The translations under genes and the position numbers were made by a program. A DNA stretch of 64,000 bases from positions 50,594,329 to 50,658,328 of the forward strand of contig NC_089855.1 in assembly GCF_036373705.1 (NCBI RefSeq). Direction: 5' to 3'. The notes under the pieces are model-generated. The model did no database searches. It had not been told where the DNA came from and saw only the letters and a list, made by a program, of their open reading frames with translations. The stretch comes from Amia ocellicauda. Taxonomy: Eukaryota > Chordata > Actinopteri > Amiiformes > Amiidae. This document shows, piece after piece, positions 11,983-19,929 of this stretch (position 1 is the first letter of the stretch; each line of letters begins with the position of its first letter).

Positions 11983-11988
11983 CCTGTG
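11983..11988 (+). repeat. Left target-site duplication of element A
   Basis: CCTGTG precedes the element; the partner at 27023-27028 reads CCTGTA. In unfilled units the site reads CCTGTG once. Six bases is the size known for Polintons. Confidence 0.85.
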
Positions 11989-12169
11989 AGTAGATAGTAG
12001 GGTTTTTTGGGCGCGGCCTATTTTGTTATGACGTATGCCCTAAGCTTATTAATATTCCTACGTCATAATTGGGGGGCGTGATTTTAGAGTTATTTCCTTA
12101 ATTATTCCTACGTCATATCCGTCAGAAAGTGTACACCCCTAAAACCCTGAACAACAAGGCCACCCATAA
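11989..12169 (+). repeat. Left inverted terminal repeat, copy A
   Basis: 181 bases beginning AGTAGATAGTAGGG. Its reverse complement ends the element. Protein-primed PolB elements replicate from such ends. Confidence 0.9.
12029..12115 (+). promoter_or_regulatory. Three CRE/ATF-like sites in the terminal repeat
   Basis: TGACGTA at 12029-12035 and TACGTCA at 12059-12065 and 12109-12115. The latter two lie inside the same longer motif ATTCCTACGTCATA, 50 bases apart. TGACGT is the core bound by ATF/CREB factors. Because the repeat is at both ends, the sites face both arms of the element. Confidence 0.5.
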
Positions 12170-12215
12170 AGACCCCCCCCCCCCCCTGAAGGCAACGCCC
12201 CGAAACTCTCCTCTC

Positions 12216-12223
12216 TATTTAAG
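12216..12223 (+). promoter_or_regulatory. TATA-like box of leftmost gene
   Basis: TATTTAAG lies 67 bases before the first ATG, after a C-run and a GC-rich stretch, with no ATG between. Confidence 0.5.
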
Positions 12224-12289
12224 ACCCCGCGCTGCTTTTAGGCAATACCTCTTTAATTCTCAGCATCTGAAACATCCCGCTTCTTCAAC

Positions 12290-13000
12290 ATGTCCAGCGA
12301 CATCAACATGAAGCCCCGCAAGAAACAATCCCGGGCAAGGGTTCCTGTACTCACCAATTTGAAGATTGAACGCTCCTGGGTGTTGTTCTGGGGGGGTCGA
12401 CGGGGTTACCGCTTTAAAAGGGATCCCAGCTATGTTGGAGTGGAGCTTTTTGCTTTGGGAGAGAAGGAGGGTACGTTGGAACCTTTTGAGACGGTGATTG
12501 AATACTCTTTTGAGGACTGGTTGAAGGTGATGGCATGGAGAGACCTGGGGCTTGTGGATAAGACTCTAGAAGGCTTGCAAGAGGGTCCAAGAGAAGGCGA
12601 AACGGAGTCTCCGACTCAGAGTTTTGAAAGGTGTGAATGGGAAAGCTTGCAGAACTACGGTACAGTGGTGAAGAGTCTATCTCTAACTACTGATCGTAAG
12701 GTTTTGTTTAGCAGTACCCTGATTACAAACCCTATTGAAGGGGTTGTGGAGGATCCAGAAAAACAGGTTACTGAAATTATGTTTGACGCCGTGGACTGGC
12801 CGTTCTTGAAAGAGATCATAAACTGTATAAATGATGGTTTTGACATCTTGACCAAATGTTCACAACTGGATTCTGTTAGAAGGAGAATATGCTGGATTAT
12901 GGATTATATATCCCCCTTGAATGACGACGACGATGATAAAACAGACGACCTGTGGGGGGTTGGAGGGGGGTCTGACGGCTCAGGGTCTACTCTCTTCTAA
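12290..13000 (+). CDS. Accessory protein of unknown function, 236 aa
   Basis: First gene of the left arm, preceded by a TATA-like box. The product starts with a basic stretch (KPRKKQSRAR, residues 8-17) that could be a nuclear or nucleic-acid signal. It continues with a mixed alpha/beta-looking middle rich in Trp and aromatic residues, and ends in an acidic tail containing DDDDDK followed by a Gly/Ser-rich end. No membrane segment or signal peptide is seen. I do not recognise a family. In Polinton/adintovirus left arms, genes at this place are accessory and fast-evolving, so an early host-modulating role is possible but only a guess from position. The gene is also open in copy B. Confidence 0.75.
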   Translation: MSSDINMKPRKKQSRARVPVLTNLKIERSWVLFWGGRRGYRFKRDPSYVGVELFALGEKEGTLEPFETVIEYSFEDWLKVMAWRDLGLVDKTLEGLQEGPREGETESPTQSFERCEWESLQNYGTVVKSLSLTTDRKVLFSSTLITNPIEGVVEDPEKQVTEIMFDAVDWPFLKEIINCINDGFDILTKCSQLDSVRRRICWIMDYISPLNDDDDDKTDDLWGVGGGSDGSGSTLF

Positions 13001-13015
13001 GAGGGCGGTGTGTCA

Positions 13016-13042
13016 TGACGTAGTGAAGAGATAGGATAAAAG
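13016..13042 (+). promoter_or_regulatory. CRE-like site plus TATA-like box before second gene
   Basis: TGACGTA at 13016-13022 is followed by ATAAAAG at 13036-13042, 37 bases before the ATG at 13079. It repeats the CRE-plus-TATA layout of the left end. Confidence 0.45.
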
Positions 13043-13078
13043 GCGCAACAATTCATTCATGGTTTAAAATTAAAGAGA

Positions 13079-13927
13079 ATGTCTTACCCGAAAGCTGCGG
13101 ACGTCGACAGGCTCTACAGGCCTCTTCAAACCCGGGATCACCCCTGGTTCTATTCCCCAGATTTTGTATACACTCCGGAACCCTCTGACTGCGGTTACCC
13201 TCCAAGACCTCAGACCCCGGTCCCTCAGGACGAAACAACATGCGGAGCGATGGATGTCCAAATGAGTCTCGGGGATCCCCAGCCTCTGGAGCTCATGGAG
13301 GGCCTCGATTTTGCCGAACTGTCTACCGTCTGTGCGTCTCAGGAGGGGGTCAGTCCAATGGATGTAGAAACACCCCACAAACCACCAGGCGACCCAATGA
13401 GCATCGGACGGTCTCGGGGGCGTGATGAAGACGCAGGATTTATGCCCGGGGTAGGTGTCCAAGTAAGCAGAGTGGTTAAAAGCACCCTGGTGTATATTCT
13501 GAGTGCTCTCATCGACCGAGCTCTGAAAGAAGTCTGTCGGGGGTGTGAAGTGAATCACCCCAGTCAGTTGAGATACAGTTGTTTGTTTGAACCAGACCGT
13601 TACTATTTCCTGTTCTATTTCAACGTGTTTTACAGAAGACTGAACAAACCGTGGCTGAAACCGGCACTAATCAAGGCTCTGTCTTACTCCCACATACATG
13701 TCACTGCTGGACAAGTCCAGAAAATCATAGATGAGATTTTGCTGGAGCTGAAAAAGGAGCCGTTTATAATAGAGAAACTTGGGCAGCTGCTCAATGACCT
13801 GGATGAGCCAAGTAGAAAAACCGCTGGCAAGCTAAAAGCTTATTTCTTCCGTAAAGAAGTTAAAGCTGGGGGCAGCGACGAAGAATTCGACATCTACGCC
13901 ACTGATTCAGACTCTGACCTGAACTAA
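13079..13927 (+). CDS. Accessory protein of unknown function, 282 aa
   Basis: The N-terminal 125 residues are Pro-, Asp- and Glu-rich and look disordered. Residues about 126-245 look like a compact helical domain. In it, a Cys-x2-Cys followed by HPSQ and a further Cys (around residues 153-168) suggests a small metal-binding or redox element next to an aromatic run (YYFLFYFNVFYRR). The tail is acidic (DEEFD...DSDSD) with serines in casein-kinase-2-like context. No membrane helix is evident. I do not recognise the family. An acidic tail plus helical core could suit a transcription regulator, but this is inference only. It ends 12 bases before the next gene. Confidence 0.75.
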   Translation: MSYPKAADVDRLYRPLQTRDHPWFYSPDFVYTPEPSDCGYPPRPQTPVPQDETTCGAMDVQMSLGDPQPLELMEGLDFAELSTVCASQEGVSPMDVETPHKPPGDPMSIGRSRGRDEDAGFMPGVGVQVSRVVKSTLVYILSALIDRALKEVCRGCEVNHPSQLRYSCLFEPDRYYFLFYFNVFYRRLNKPWLKPALIKALSYSHIHVTAGQVQKIIDEILLELKKEPFIIEKLGQLLNDLDEPSRKTAGKLKAYFFRKEVKAGGSDEEFDIYATDSDSDLN

Positions 13928-13939
13928 GGGACTTTGAAC

Positions 13940-14446
13940 ATGGGGAATGTTCTGGACTGCTGCTGCAACTGGTTCTGTCATCAACACTCTGCAGCTAACC
14001 TGAGAGCGCTATTACACCATGTGCTTGACAGAAAAGTAGCCAACGCGAGCCTTTTCTCTACAGATTTAACCATCGATGAGGATCAACTTTCAAACCTGGA
14101 AAAGTTAATGGTTGCTGTAACAAAGACCGGGGGGTACGAACACTGGGATGAAGCGCTCAAGGGGGCCAAGAATGATATTAGGCCATTTCATCAACATCTG
14201 TATGACCTTTTACTGAGCATGTTTAATACCCCTCTGTTTACTTTTAAAATAGGTCATATTGTTGTTTTATTTACATATGTAACTGAGGTGTGTGCCTACA
14301 AGATAAAGAAACAGGTATTTGTTGATATAGATCAAGTAACCAATCATCTGATTTCTTTTTGTCTGGACCGTAGAAAAAATTGTTGTGTATGTTATACTTT
14401 TCTCAAATGTCTAAAAAGGGGTATCTGCTCTCCTGAAGTTGAATAA
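13940..14446 (+). CDS. Probable lipid-anchored Bcl-2-like protein, 168 aa
   Basis: The ATG at 13940 gives MGNVLDCCCNWFC, a classic N-myristoylation start (Gly2) with several following Cys that could be palmitoylated. The frame can be opened slightly upstream, but only with TTG. The rest is helical. Residues about 98-122 (LFTFKIGHIVVLFTYVTEVC) resemble the BH1/alpha-5 core of Bcl-2 proteins, in which GRIVxLFxF is typical, and are followed by a long helix and a Cys-rich end. Viral Bcl-2 homologues block apoptosis at membranes. Here membrane attachment would be N-terminal, not by the usual C-terminal tail helix. The family call rests on one motif and could be wrong. The stop overlaps an AATAAA (14442-14447). 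Confidence 0.5.
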   Translation: MGNVLDCCCNWFCHQHSAANLRALLHHVLDRKVANASLFSTDLTIDEDQLSNLEKLMVAVTKTGGYEHWDEALKGAKNDIRPFHQHLYDLLLSMFNTPLFTFKIGHIVVLFTYVTEVCAYKIKKQVFVDIDQVTNHLISFCLDRRKNCCVCYTFLKCLKRGICSPEVE

Positions 14447-14455
14447 AAAACCTTG

Positions 14456-14462
14456 TATAAAA
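14456..14462 (+). promoter_or_regulatory. TATA box of integrase/virion gene block
   Basis: TATAAAA lies directly behind the polyadenylation signal of the previous gene and 41 bases before the integrase ATG, leaving a very short leader. Confidence 0.55.
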
Positions 14463-14502
14463 ACTTTGCGCATAGTGTGGGTCTGTGTGTTTATTTGGCA
14501 GA

Positions 14503-15594
14503 ATGACTCGGCAAGCTCCCCAAATGCATGAACTATACTACAACCCAGCCAAGATTGGGGGTTTGGCGGGTAAGAAGGGTTTTCAAAGAGGACTCGCTGA
14601 GGCCGGCGTGAAGGTTAATGATGTGGTTGTTTCAGAATGGTTACGGGAACAAGACGCCTATACCTTACATAAACCTCTCAGGATTAACTTTAAAAGAAAC
14701 CGTGTATATGCAACTGACATAGACTCACAATGGCAAATGGATCTAGTCGATATGTCAAATTTATCAAAACATAACAATGGTCACAAATTTATGTTGATGT
14801 GTATCGATGTGTTATCAAAATATGCCTGGGCTCGCATTCTACATAACAAAACAGGTCGGGCGGTGACAAGGGCCTTTGAGGATATATTGTCCCAGGGACG
14901 ATGTCCTAAAAAACTGCAGACTGATAAAGGAAAAGAGTTTCTCAACAGAGAATTTCAGAATCTACTGAAGAGACACAAAATACATCATTTCACCACCGGT
15001 AATGAGCTTAAGGCATCGGTGGTGGAGAGGTTTAACCGCACCATAAAGACCAAAATGTGGAGATATTTTACAGCGGTCAACACGTTCAAGTATTTTGATA
15101 AAGTTCAGGATTTTATCGATGCTTACAACCAAGGGTATCACGCCAGTATTAAAATGAAGCCTATAGATGTTGATCAAAGTAATTCTTTTAAGGTCTATAA
15201 AAAATTATACGGCCCATTTATTAAGAAGGGGAAAACTACTTATAAGTTCAACATCGGTGATGTGGTTTGCGTTTCAAAGCTAAGGAGTACTTTTGCCAAA
15301 GGTTATGAACAAACATTTTCTGACGAATATTTTACAGTTACCGAACAGGTGGCTAGAGACCCCCCCGTGTACCGGTTAAAAGACTATGACGGGGAGGATA
15401 TAGAAGGAACGTTTTACGAAGCCGAGTTACAAAAAATTATTGTGGGTAAAGACATTGTATACAGAGTTGAAAAGATATTAGCTGAGAAAACCCAGAACCG
15501 GAAAAAATATGTGTTGGTGAAATGGCTTGGATGGCCTGAAAAGTTCAATAGTTGGGTCCCGGAACAACAGGTTTGTGATATTCAAGCCTTATAA
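14503..15594 (+). CDS. Retroviral-type DDE integrase with chromodomain
   Basis: The 363-residue product inserts the linear element into host DNA. The catalytic core follows WQMDLVDM: D80, D141 (LQTDKGKEF) and E175 (ASVVERFNRT) form the DDE triad. Residues about 318-360 (YRVEKILAEK...YVLVKWLGWP...SWVPE) are a chromodomain with the expected aromatic residues, which may steer insertion to marked chromatin. An upstream GTG at 14485 extends the frame by six codons, but the ATG at 14503 is preferred because it follows the TATA box at a workable distance. Polinton integrases are known to resemble those of LTR elements and to carry chromodomains. The next gene begins four bases after the stop. Confidence 0.95.
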   Translation: MTRQAPQMHELYYNPAKIGGLAGKKGFQRGLAEAGVKVNDVVVSEWLREQDAYTLHKPLRINFKRNRVYATDIDSQWQMDLVDMSNLSKHNNGHKFMLMCIDVLSKYAWARILHNKTGRAVTRAFEDILSQGRCPKKLQTDKGKEFLNREFQNLLKRHKIHHFTTGNELKASVVERFNRTIKTKMWRYFTAVNTFKYFDKVQDFIDAYNQGYHASIKMKPIDVDQSNSFKVYKKLYGPFIKKGKTTYKFNIGDVVCVSKLRSTFAKGYEQTFSDEYFTVTEQVARDPPVYRLKDYDGEDIEGTFYEAELQKIIVGKDIVYRVEKILAEKTQNRKKYVLVKWLGWPEKFNSWVPEQQVCDIQAL

Positions 15595-15598
15595 CAAC

Positions 15599-16396
15599 AT
15601 GCCCGCTGGTGTGATGGGGTCATTACTTTCGATACTCAAGATGGAATCAGGAGGCTTCTACGTGACTCTACCCAGTAACGCCTCTCTCGATATATACCCT
15701 AAAAATGAAATATCCAGTTACACGGTACAATTTGGAAAATCTATAGATCTAAGGGGGTCGTGGGAAGTGGGGTTGGCGGAAATACAGTATCCTTACACTT
15801 GGGCTGTTTTACAAGATAAGGATGCCACCTTCGCCATTTTTGACGATGTTAAAAAGAGTCAATGGACATTCACGATGCAAGGAGGTTATTATGACAATGT
15901 GGATACAATATTAGATGAGATGCATAAACAGTTCTCAGAAGGCACCCCCAACATCAAGCTATATTACAACCCTATTAAAAACAGAGTGTACAAGGTGTCA
16001 AAACCTGGTATTAGCATTCAAACCAAAGGACAACTGGGGCGTATATTAGGGTTCTATTCTGACACAGAGAGCAGGTTCTCAGAAGTGGTGGCACCCTTCC
16101 CGGCTGACATCAGTGGCGGCTTTTACACTCTTTATGTGTATACGGATATCATAACACACCAGAGGGTCGGGGATAGCTATGTCCCCCTTTTGAGAAATGT
16201 ACTTATTAAAGGTAAAAGCAATGACATGGTCACAATTACTTATGACAAGCCACACTACGTACCAGTCTCAAAGACCCACTTTGACAACATCACGATCGAA
16301 GTAAAATCAGATCAGAATATCAACGTACCCTTCCGCTTCGGTAAAGTTATTGTCAAACTACATTTTCGACCCCTGAAACAGTGTGTACATTATTAA
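15599..16396 (+). CDS. Minor capsid (penton-like) protein
   Basis: Single-jelly-roll-type minor capsid protein expected at the icosahedral vertices. The region after the third in-frame Met (15641), with GGFYVTLPSNASLDIYP and later SWEVGLAEIQYP, is the hallmark start of the Polinton penton family. Three in-frame ATGs (15599, 15614, 15641) could serve. The first is taken because it lies just after the integrase stop, giving 265 residues. A longer frame would overlap the integrase end and is not favoured. The stop is one base from the next ATG, within the motif ATTATTAAAATG. Confidence 0.9.
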   Translation: MPAGVMGSLLSILKMESGGFYVTLPSNASLDIYPKNEISSYTVQFGKSIDLRGSWEVGLAEIQYPYTWAVLQDKDATFAIFDDVKKSQWTFTMQGGYYDNVDTILDEMHKQFSEGTPNIKLYYNPIKNRVYKVSKPGISIQTKGQLGRILGFYSDTESRFSEVVAPFPADISGGFYTLYVYTDIITHQRVGDSYVPLLRNVLIKGKSNDMVTITYDKPHYVPVSKTHFDNITIEVKSDQNINVPFRFGKVIVKLHFRPLKQCVHY

Positions 16397-16397
16397 A

Positions 16398-16886
16398 ATG
16401 GCTACCTCGAGGGGTTATGTAGATCCTAGCGCCTATGTGGATTATTACAAGATGCAAGCCGTGAACGGCTTGCCCGGTTTTGTTGGAGCCCCCACAATGT
16501 ATGGAGCCGGTCTAGGAGGACTCTTTCGTGGTCTCTTTAGAATGGCCGTACCCCTGCTTAAGAGAGGCTCTGCTATAGCCAGACCCCACTTGAAAACAGC
16601 GGCTAAAAATATTGTTAGTGACGTGTTCACCAATGTTATGAACCGGGCAGCTAGCCATGAGCAGCAGGAGGGTTCGGGTCTCATGGTAATGGCGAGGAGG
16701 GGGGGTAAAAGAAGAAACAGTATGTGTCCACCAGGGCGACGAAGATCCGTGGCTAACAAAAAACGAAGAAGCTCTCATTCTCCAACATATCGTGGAAACA
16801 CTCGGAGAAGGAAGCAGCACAAGAAAAAACCTGCAAAAAGAAAGTCTCAAAGAAAGACAAATAGAGCCTCAGGATACATCTTTTAA
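16398..16886 (+). CDS. Basic virion core / pVI-pX-like protein, 162 aa
   Basis: Lies between penton and major capsid genes. Residues about 36-60 (GAGLGGLFRGLFRMAVPLL) form a Gly-rich then amphipathic stretch of the kind that disrupts membranes in adenovirus pVI and related proteins. The C-terminal 70 residues are extremely Arg/Lys-rich (GGKRRN..., RRRSVANKKRR, TRRRKQHKKKPAKRK) and should bind packaged DNA, like adenovirus core peptides. GG-containing sites (LGG-L, ARRGG-K) resemble cleavage sites of adenain-type proteases, and such a protease is encoded two genes downstream. The start is the ATG at 16398; an earlier ATG (16383) lies inside the penton gene. Confidence 0.75.
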   Translation: MATSRGYVDPSAYVDYYKMQAVNGLPGFVGAPTMYGAGLGGLFRGLFRMAVPLLKRGSAIARPHLKTAAKNIVSDVFTNVMNRAASHEQQEGSGLMVMARRGGKRRNSMCPPGRRRSVANKKRRSSHSPTYRGNTRRRKQHKKKPAKRKSQRKTNRASGYIF

Positions 16887-16888
16887 AA

Positions 16889-18196
16889 ATGTCTTTTGTC
16901 CACAGTCTATCGGAAGAATGCGTCAAATCAGAACTGGATCTGTTTACAGTTCCATACACTCAAACGAGTATAGATAAGAGCATATATGTAGAGATACCCC
17001 CTCTTTCCGCAATTTCAGATACGGCCCCTCTGGAGTTTTTTATTGCTGGCAATGGCGAGGATTATATTGATTTGAATAACACATTTATTTTAATGAACTG
17101 TAAAGTGACTGATGAGGATGACGATGCAATCGAGAAGACGGCCAACGCTGGGGTCATCAATTACCCGGTGGCCACCATGTTTTCACAGGTGGATGTGACC
17201 CTGGGAGATCGGCTCATTAGTCAAAGCAGCAATACTTACCCCTATAGGGCCATGATGGAGTGTATCCTTAATTATAGTGAGGAGACCCTAAGCAAACAGT
17301 TCAGCCCCGGCCTTTTCTTCAAAGACACCCCGGAAGCTATGGACGACCAGGATCCAGAGGGACTCAATAAGGGTTTGCAAAAAAGAACGGCCTTTTCAAC
17401 AGAAGGGAGGACCTTTGAGCTAATGGGACATATTCATGCAGACATATTTTTCCAAGAAAAACTCATGCTCAACGGGGTAGACATTAAAATTAAAATGATC
17501 CGTAGTAAAAGTGCTTTTTGTCTGATGACCCCTGATACTGAAAAATATAAACTGACCATATTATCGGCCTCGCTGTTTGTGAAAAAAGTATCCGTCTCCC
17601 CGGCGGTTAAACTAGGACATGCGCAGGCTTTAATGACGGCAAACGCCAAGTACCCGATCGAAAGAGTCTATATGAAAGTCCACAGTATCCCCGCAGGGAC
17701 ACGGGTGATGAACCAGGAAAATCTGTTTCTAGGCCAGCTCCCAAAACAGGTTATTATAGGTCTCGTGGATAATGATGCATTTACCGGGGTTTACAACAAG
17801 AACCCCTTTAACTTTAAACATTATAACGCGGAATTTATAGCACTGTACGTCGATGGTGTGCAGGTTCCATCCAGACCTTTTCAACCTGACTTTGAAAACG
17901 GCAACGCGGTTCGTGAATATTACAGTCTAGTACTGGCTACGGGTCGCCATCTCAAGGATCAACCTCTGCTGATCGATCGCCGGGAATACTGCAGCGGTTA
18001 CACCCTGTACGGTTTCAACCTGACCCCTGACGAAGAGTGTGGACAACATTTTTCACTGATGAAGACGGGCAATATGCGTTTGGAGATGCGTTTCAAGCAG
18101 CCTCTACCACGCACTGTAAATATGGTCGTGTATGCTGTGTTTGACAACATTATTGAGGTGAATCAGAGGAGAAACGTTCTGTATGATTATTATTAA
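16889..18196 (+). CDS. Major capsid protein (double jelly roll, hexon-like)
   Basis: 435 residues, a usual length for Polinton/adintovirus major capsid proteins. The segment around residues 55-110 (IDLNNTFILMNCKV...NYPVATMFSQVDVTLGDRLIS) is the typical conserved block of this family, often found in animal genomes as 'F54H12.2-like' proteins. Later blocks (YPYRAMMECILNYS, PFNFKHYNAEFIALYVDG, CGQHFSLMKTGNMRLEMRF) also fit. Trimers of this fold tile the icosahedral shell. The gene starts two bases after the core gene stop, and its stop is one base before the protease ATG, so the four virion genes form a tight block. Confidence 0.93.
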   Translation: MSFVHSLSEECVKSELDLFTVPYTQTSIDKSIYVEIPPLSAISDTAPLEFFIAGNGEDYIDLNNTFILMNCKVTDEDDDAIEKTANAGVINYPVATMFSQVDVTLGDRLISQSSNTYPYRAMMECILNYSEETLSKQFSPGLFFKDTPEAMDDQDPEGLNKGLQKRTAFSTEGRTFELMGHIHADIFFQEKLMLNGVDIKIKMIRSKSAFCLMTPDTEKYKLTILSASLFVKKVSVSPAVKLGHAQALMTANAKYPIERVYMKVHSIPAGTRVMNQENLFLGQLPKQVIIGLVDNDAFTGVYNKNPFNFKHYNAEFIALYVDGVQVPSRPFQPDFENGNAVREYYSLVLATGRHLKDQPLLIDRREYCSGYTLYGFNLTPDEECGQHFSLMKTGNMRLEMRFKQPLPRTVNMVVYAVFDNIIEVNQRRNVLYDYY

Positions 18197-18197
18197 A

Positions 18198-18755
18198 ATG
18201 AACACCAGAGAGCTCAACCACATCATGAATGCCCTGGACGGCTCACGGAAAGTGTTTCAAGGAGTCTACGCCTGCGACCAGCTGCCTAAATTTAAGATCA
18301 AGAATTTACCTGCAATGTACATAATCAACACACACCCTAAAAATATGCCCGGAGAACATTGGCTGGCTATTTATCTAAGGGAGGACCGCCGTGGGGAATT
18401 TTTTGATTCCTATGGAAACCCCCCGGATTTCAGACCTTTCCCTCGGAAGATCAATAACTTTCTGCTCAACAACTGTCAAGAAACCATTTACAGCGGTCGT
18501 CAAGTACAAAGTCTTCAGACCTTCACTTGTGGTCAACACTGTGTGTTTTTCTTATATCATAGATCTAAAGGAAGGTCATACCCCGATATTATGTCCTTGT
18601 ACAGTGAGGATTTAGGCCAAAATGATACAAAAGTGGCAGAGTTTGTCAGGACACTGTGGACCCCCCCTTATAACACAATTACTTACGACCCTAGCCAGCC
18701 ATGTATACAGATGGGGTGTTCTTGTGAGGATTTTAAAAGATGTCATGCGTGTTAA
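18198..18755 (+). CDS. Adenain-type cysteine protease
   Basis: A 185-residue maturation protease. The triad is visible as H54 (GEHWLAIY), D70 (FFDSYG) and C111 (TFTCGQHC), with oxyanion Gln at Q104 seven residues before the Cys. This is the same spacing as in adenovirus protease. It should trim capsid and core precursors at Gly-Gly-type sites during virion maturation. The C-terminal Cys-rich end (GCSCEDFKRCHAC) is an addition without clear counterpart in adenain. The ATG at 18198 follows the major-capsid stop by one base. An ATG 15 bases upstream lies in the capsid gene and is not favoured. Confidence 0.95.
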   Translation: MNTRELNHIMNALDGSRKVFQGVYACDQLPKFKIKNLPAMYIINTHPKNMPGEHWLAIYLREDRRGEFFDSYGNPPDFRPFPRKINNFLLNNCQETIYSGRQVQSLQTFTCGQHCVFFLYHRSKGRSYPDIMSLYSEDLGQNDTKVAEFVRTLWTPPYNTITYDPSQPCIQMGCSCEDFKRCHAC

Positions 18756-18933
18756 AGTGAAAAAATAATGAAAACAGCCTTTGAATCATTAGTTTTGTTT
18801 TTATTCAACACAAATCTTATACAAAGCAGGGTTATGTTATAAATAAATGTACAACATTTGAAAATAAAAATAAAAAATAAAAAAATTGTTTGTCGGTTCC
18901 TTATTTACAGGGGAGACAAATAAAAACATGAGA
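18756..18933. terminator. Convergent polyadenylation region, copy A
   Basis: An AT-rich gap between the two gene blocks. AATAAA motifs occur on the plus strand (around 18840-18880, in AAATAAAAATAAAAAATAAA) and on the minus strand (TTTATT near 18800). Transcripts from both arms can end here with overlapping tails. Confidence 0.7.
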
Positions 18934-19923
18934 TTAATAAGCTTCCCAACGATGGATAGATCCTGAGGAGGGTTGCTCAACACGGTCAGAGTAATGAGAT
19001 ATCGGCGTCAGATCAGTCACCACCTCTTTACACAGACGGATTTTTTGTCGCGTTTCCTGGTTAGGGACTGTTGATTGGGGCATGTTCAGACAGGCCATCG
19101 CCTGTAGGAAAGCATTCCAGCCTACAGGTCGGCGACTATCGGGTACCTTATTAGTCGTTACCCGCGGTTTCTGAACCATTTTGTGCAGAATATATTCTGC
19201 ATGTCTTTTGCTTCTGGCCGGCATGTTTCTCAAAACATCCGTTACAACATCTCCCTCTGAACTCTCAACAGGTTCGGGCACCGCAACATCTTTATCAACC
19301 GTACCCCCCGCATCAGTCCCAGAACCATTTTCTTGAGAGGCCATGGTTAAAGTTAAAATGTTTTGATCTTTTTCACCCTGTCTAACCAGACGGAGGTAGC
19401 GCTGTAACGTGTTGCTATACATCTGGGCTTTGGAATACTGATTTAAATCGGCCCTGGCCAGTATAGCTTTCATTTCAGAGTCCAGGTTGTTTTCGGCCGT
19501 TTGTCTAATGGGCTCTGGCCCGACAACATTTTTTCTCAGTTTCTCAAGCTGCTCCTGAGGGATCAAAAACATTTTCTGAGCATATTCCATTATTAACCTG
19601 GAAGCTAGAAGACTGGTTAGGAAAGGCACGGCTATGCTCAACAGCGGTCCTATAAAACCTCCGGTTTGATTAATCTTCTTTCTTTTTCTTTTAATAGAAT
19701 ACTTCTTATTAGCGATGATCTTGATAACCGCTTTTTGTTTTTTGAGTTTAGAATGTTGAGAAGGGGTTAGGGGTATATTACCGCGTAAGATGTTAAAAGC
19801 TATTTCACACAGGGTCTCGATCAAATCCGAGGGGGCCCCTGCCAGCACAGCTTTCCTATGGCGCGGGCTCCCCTCAAATAACATTTGCAAAAGCGGCAGA
19901 TTTCTTTTAATCCGAACAGACAT
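18934..19923 (-). CDS. Basic Polinton virion protein with GGF-hydrophobic segment
   Basis: Last gene of the minus-strand block. Residues 1-110 match a layout I know from many adintovirus/Polinton elements: a helical start with LIETLCEIAFNIL, PLTPSQHSKL, a Lys/Arg cluster (KKYSIKRKRKKI), then QTGGFIGPLLSIAVPFL, a hydrophobic stretch able to meet a membrane. The second half is Gln-, Glu- and Asn-rich with helical segments and ends in a short conserved region. A minor virion or core role similar to adenovirus pVI/pVII is plausible, but the function is not established. The start lies six bases after the ATPase stop on the same strand. Confidence 0.75.
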   Translation of the reverse strand: MSVRIKRNLPLLQMLFEGSPRHRKAVLAGAPSDLIETLCEIAFNILRGNIPLTPSQHSKLKKQKAVIKIIANKKYSIKRKRKKINQTGGFIGPLLSIAVPFLTSLLASRLIMEYAQKMFLIPQEQLEKLRKNVVGPEPIRQTAENNLDSEMKAILARADLNQYSKAQMYSNTLQRYLRLVRQGEKDQNILTLTMASQENGSGTDAGGTVDKDVAVPEPVESSEGDVVTDVLRNMPARSKRHAEYILHKMVQKPRVTTNKVPDSRRPVGWNAFLQAMACLNMPQSTVPNQETRQKIRLCKEVVTDLTPISHYSDRVEQPSSGSIHRWEAY

Positions 19924-19929
19924 TCTTAT

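Noticed and set aside
13070-13558. 162-168-codon minus-strand frame opposite the 282-aa gene
   Set aside because: It is a shadow of the plus-strand gene, without its own promoter or family signature.
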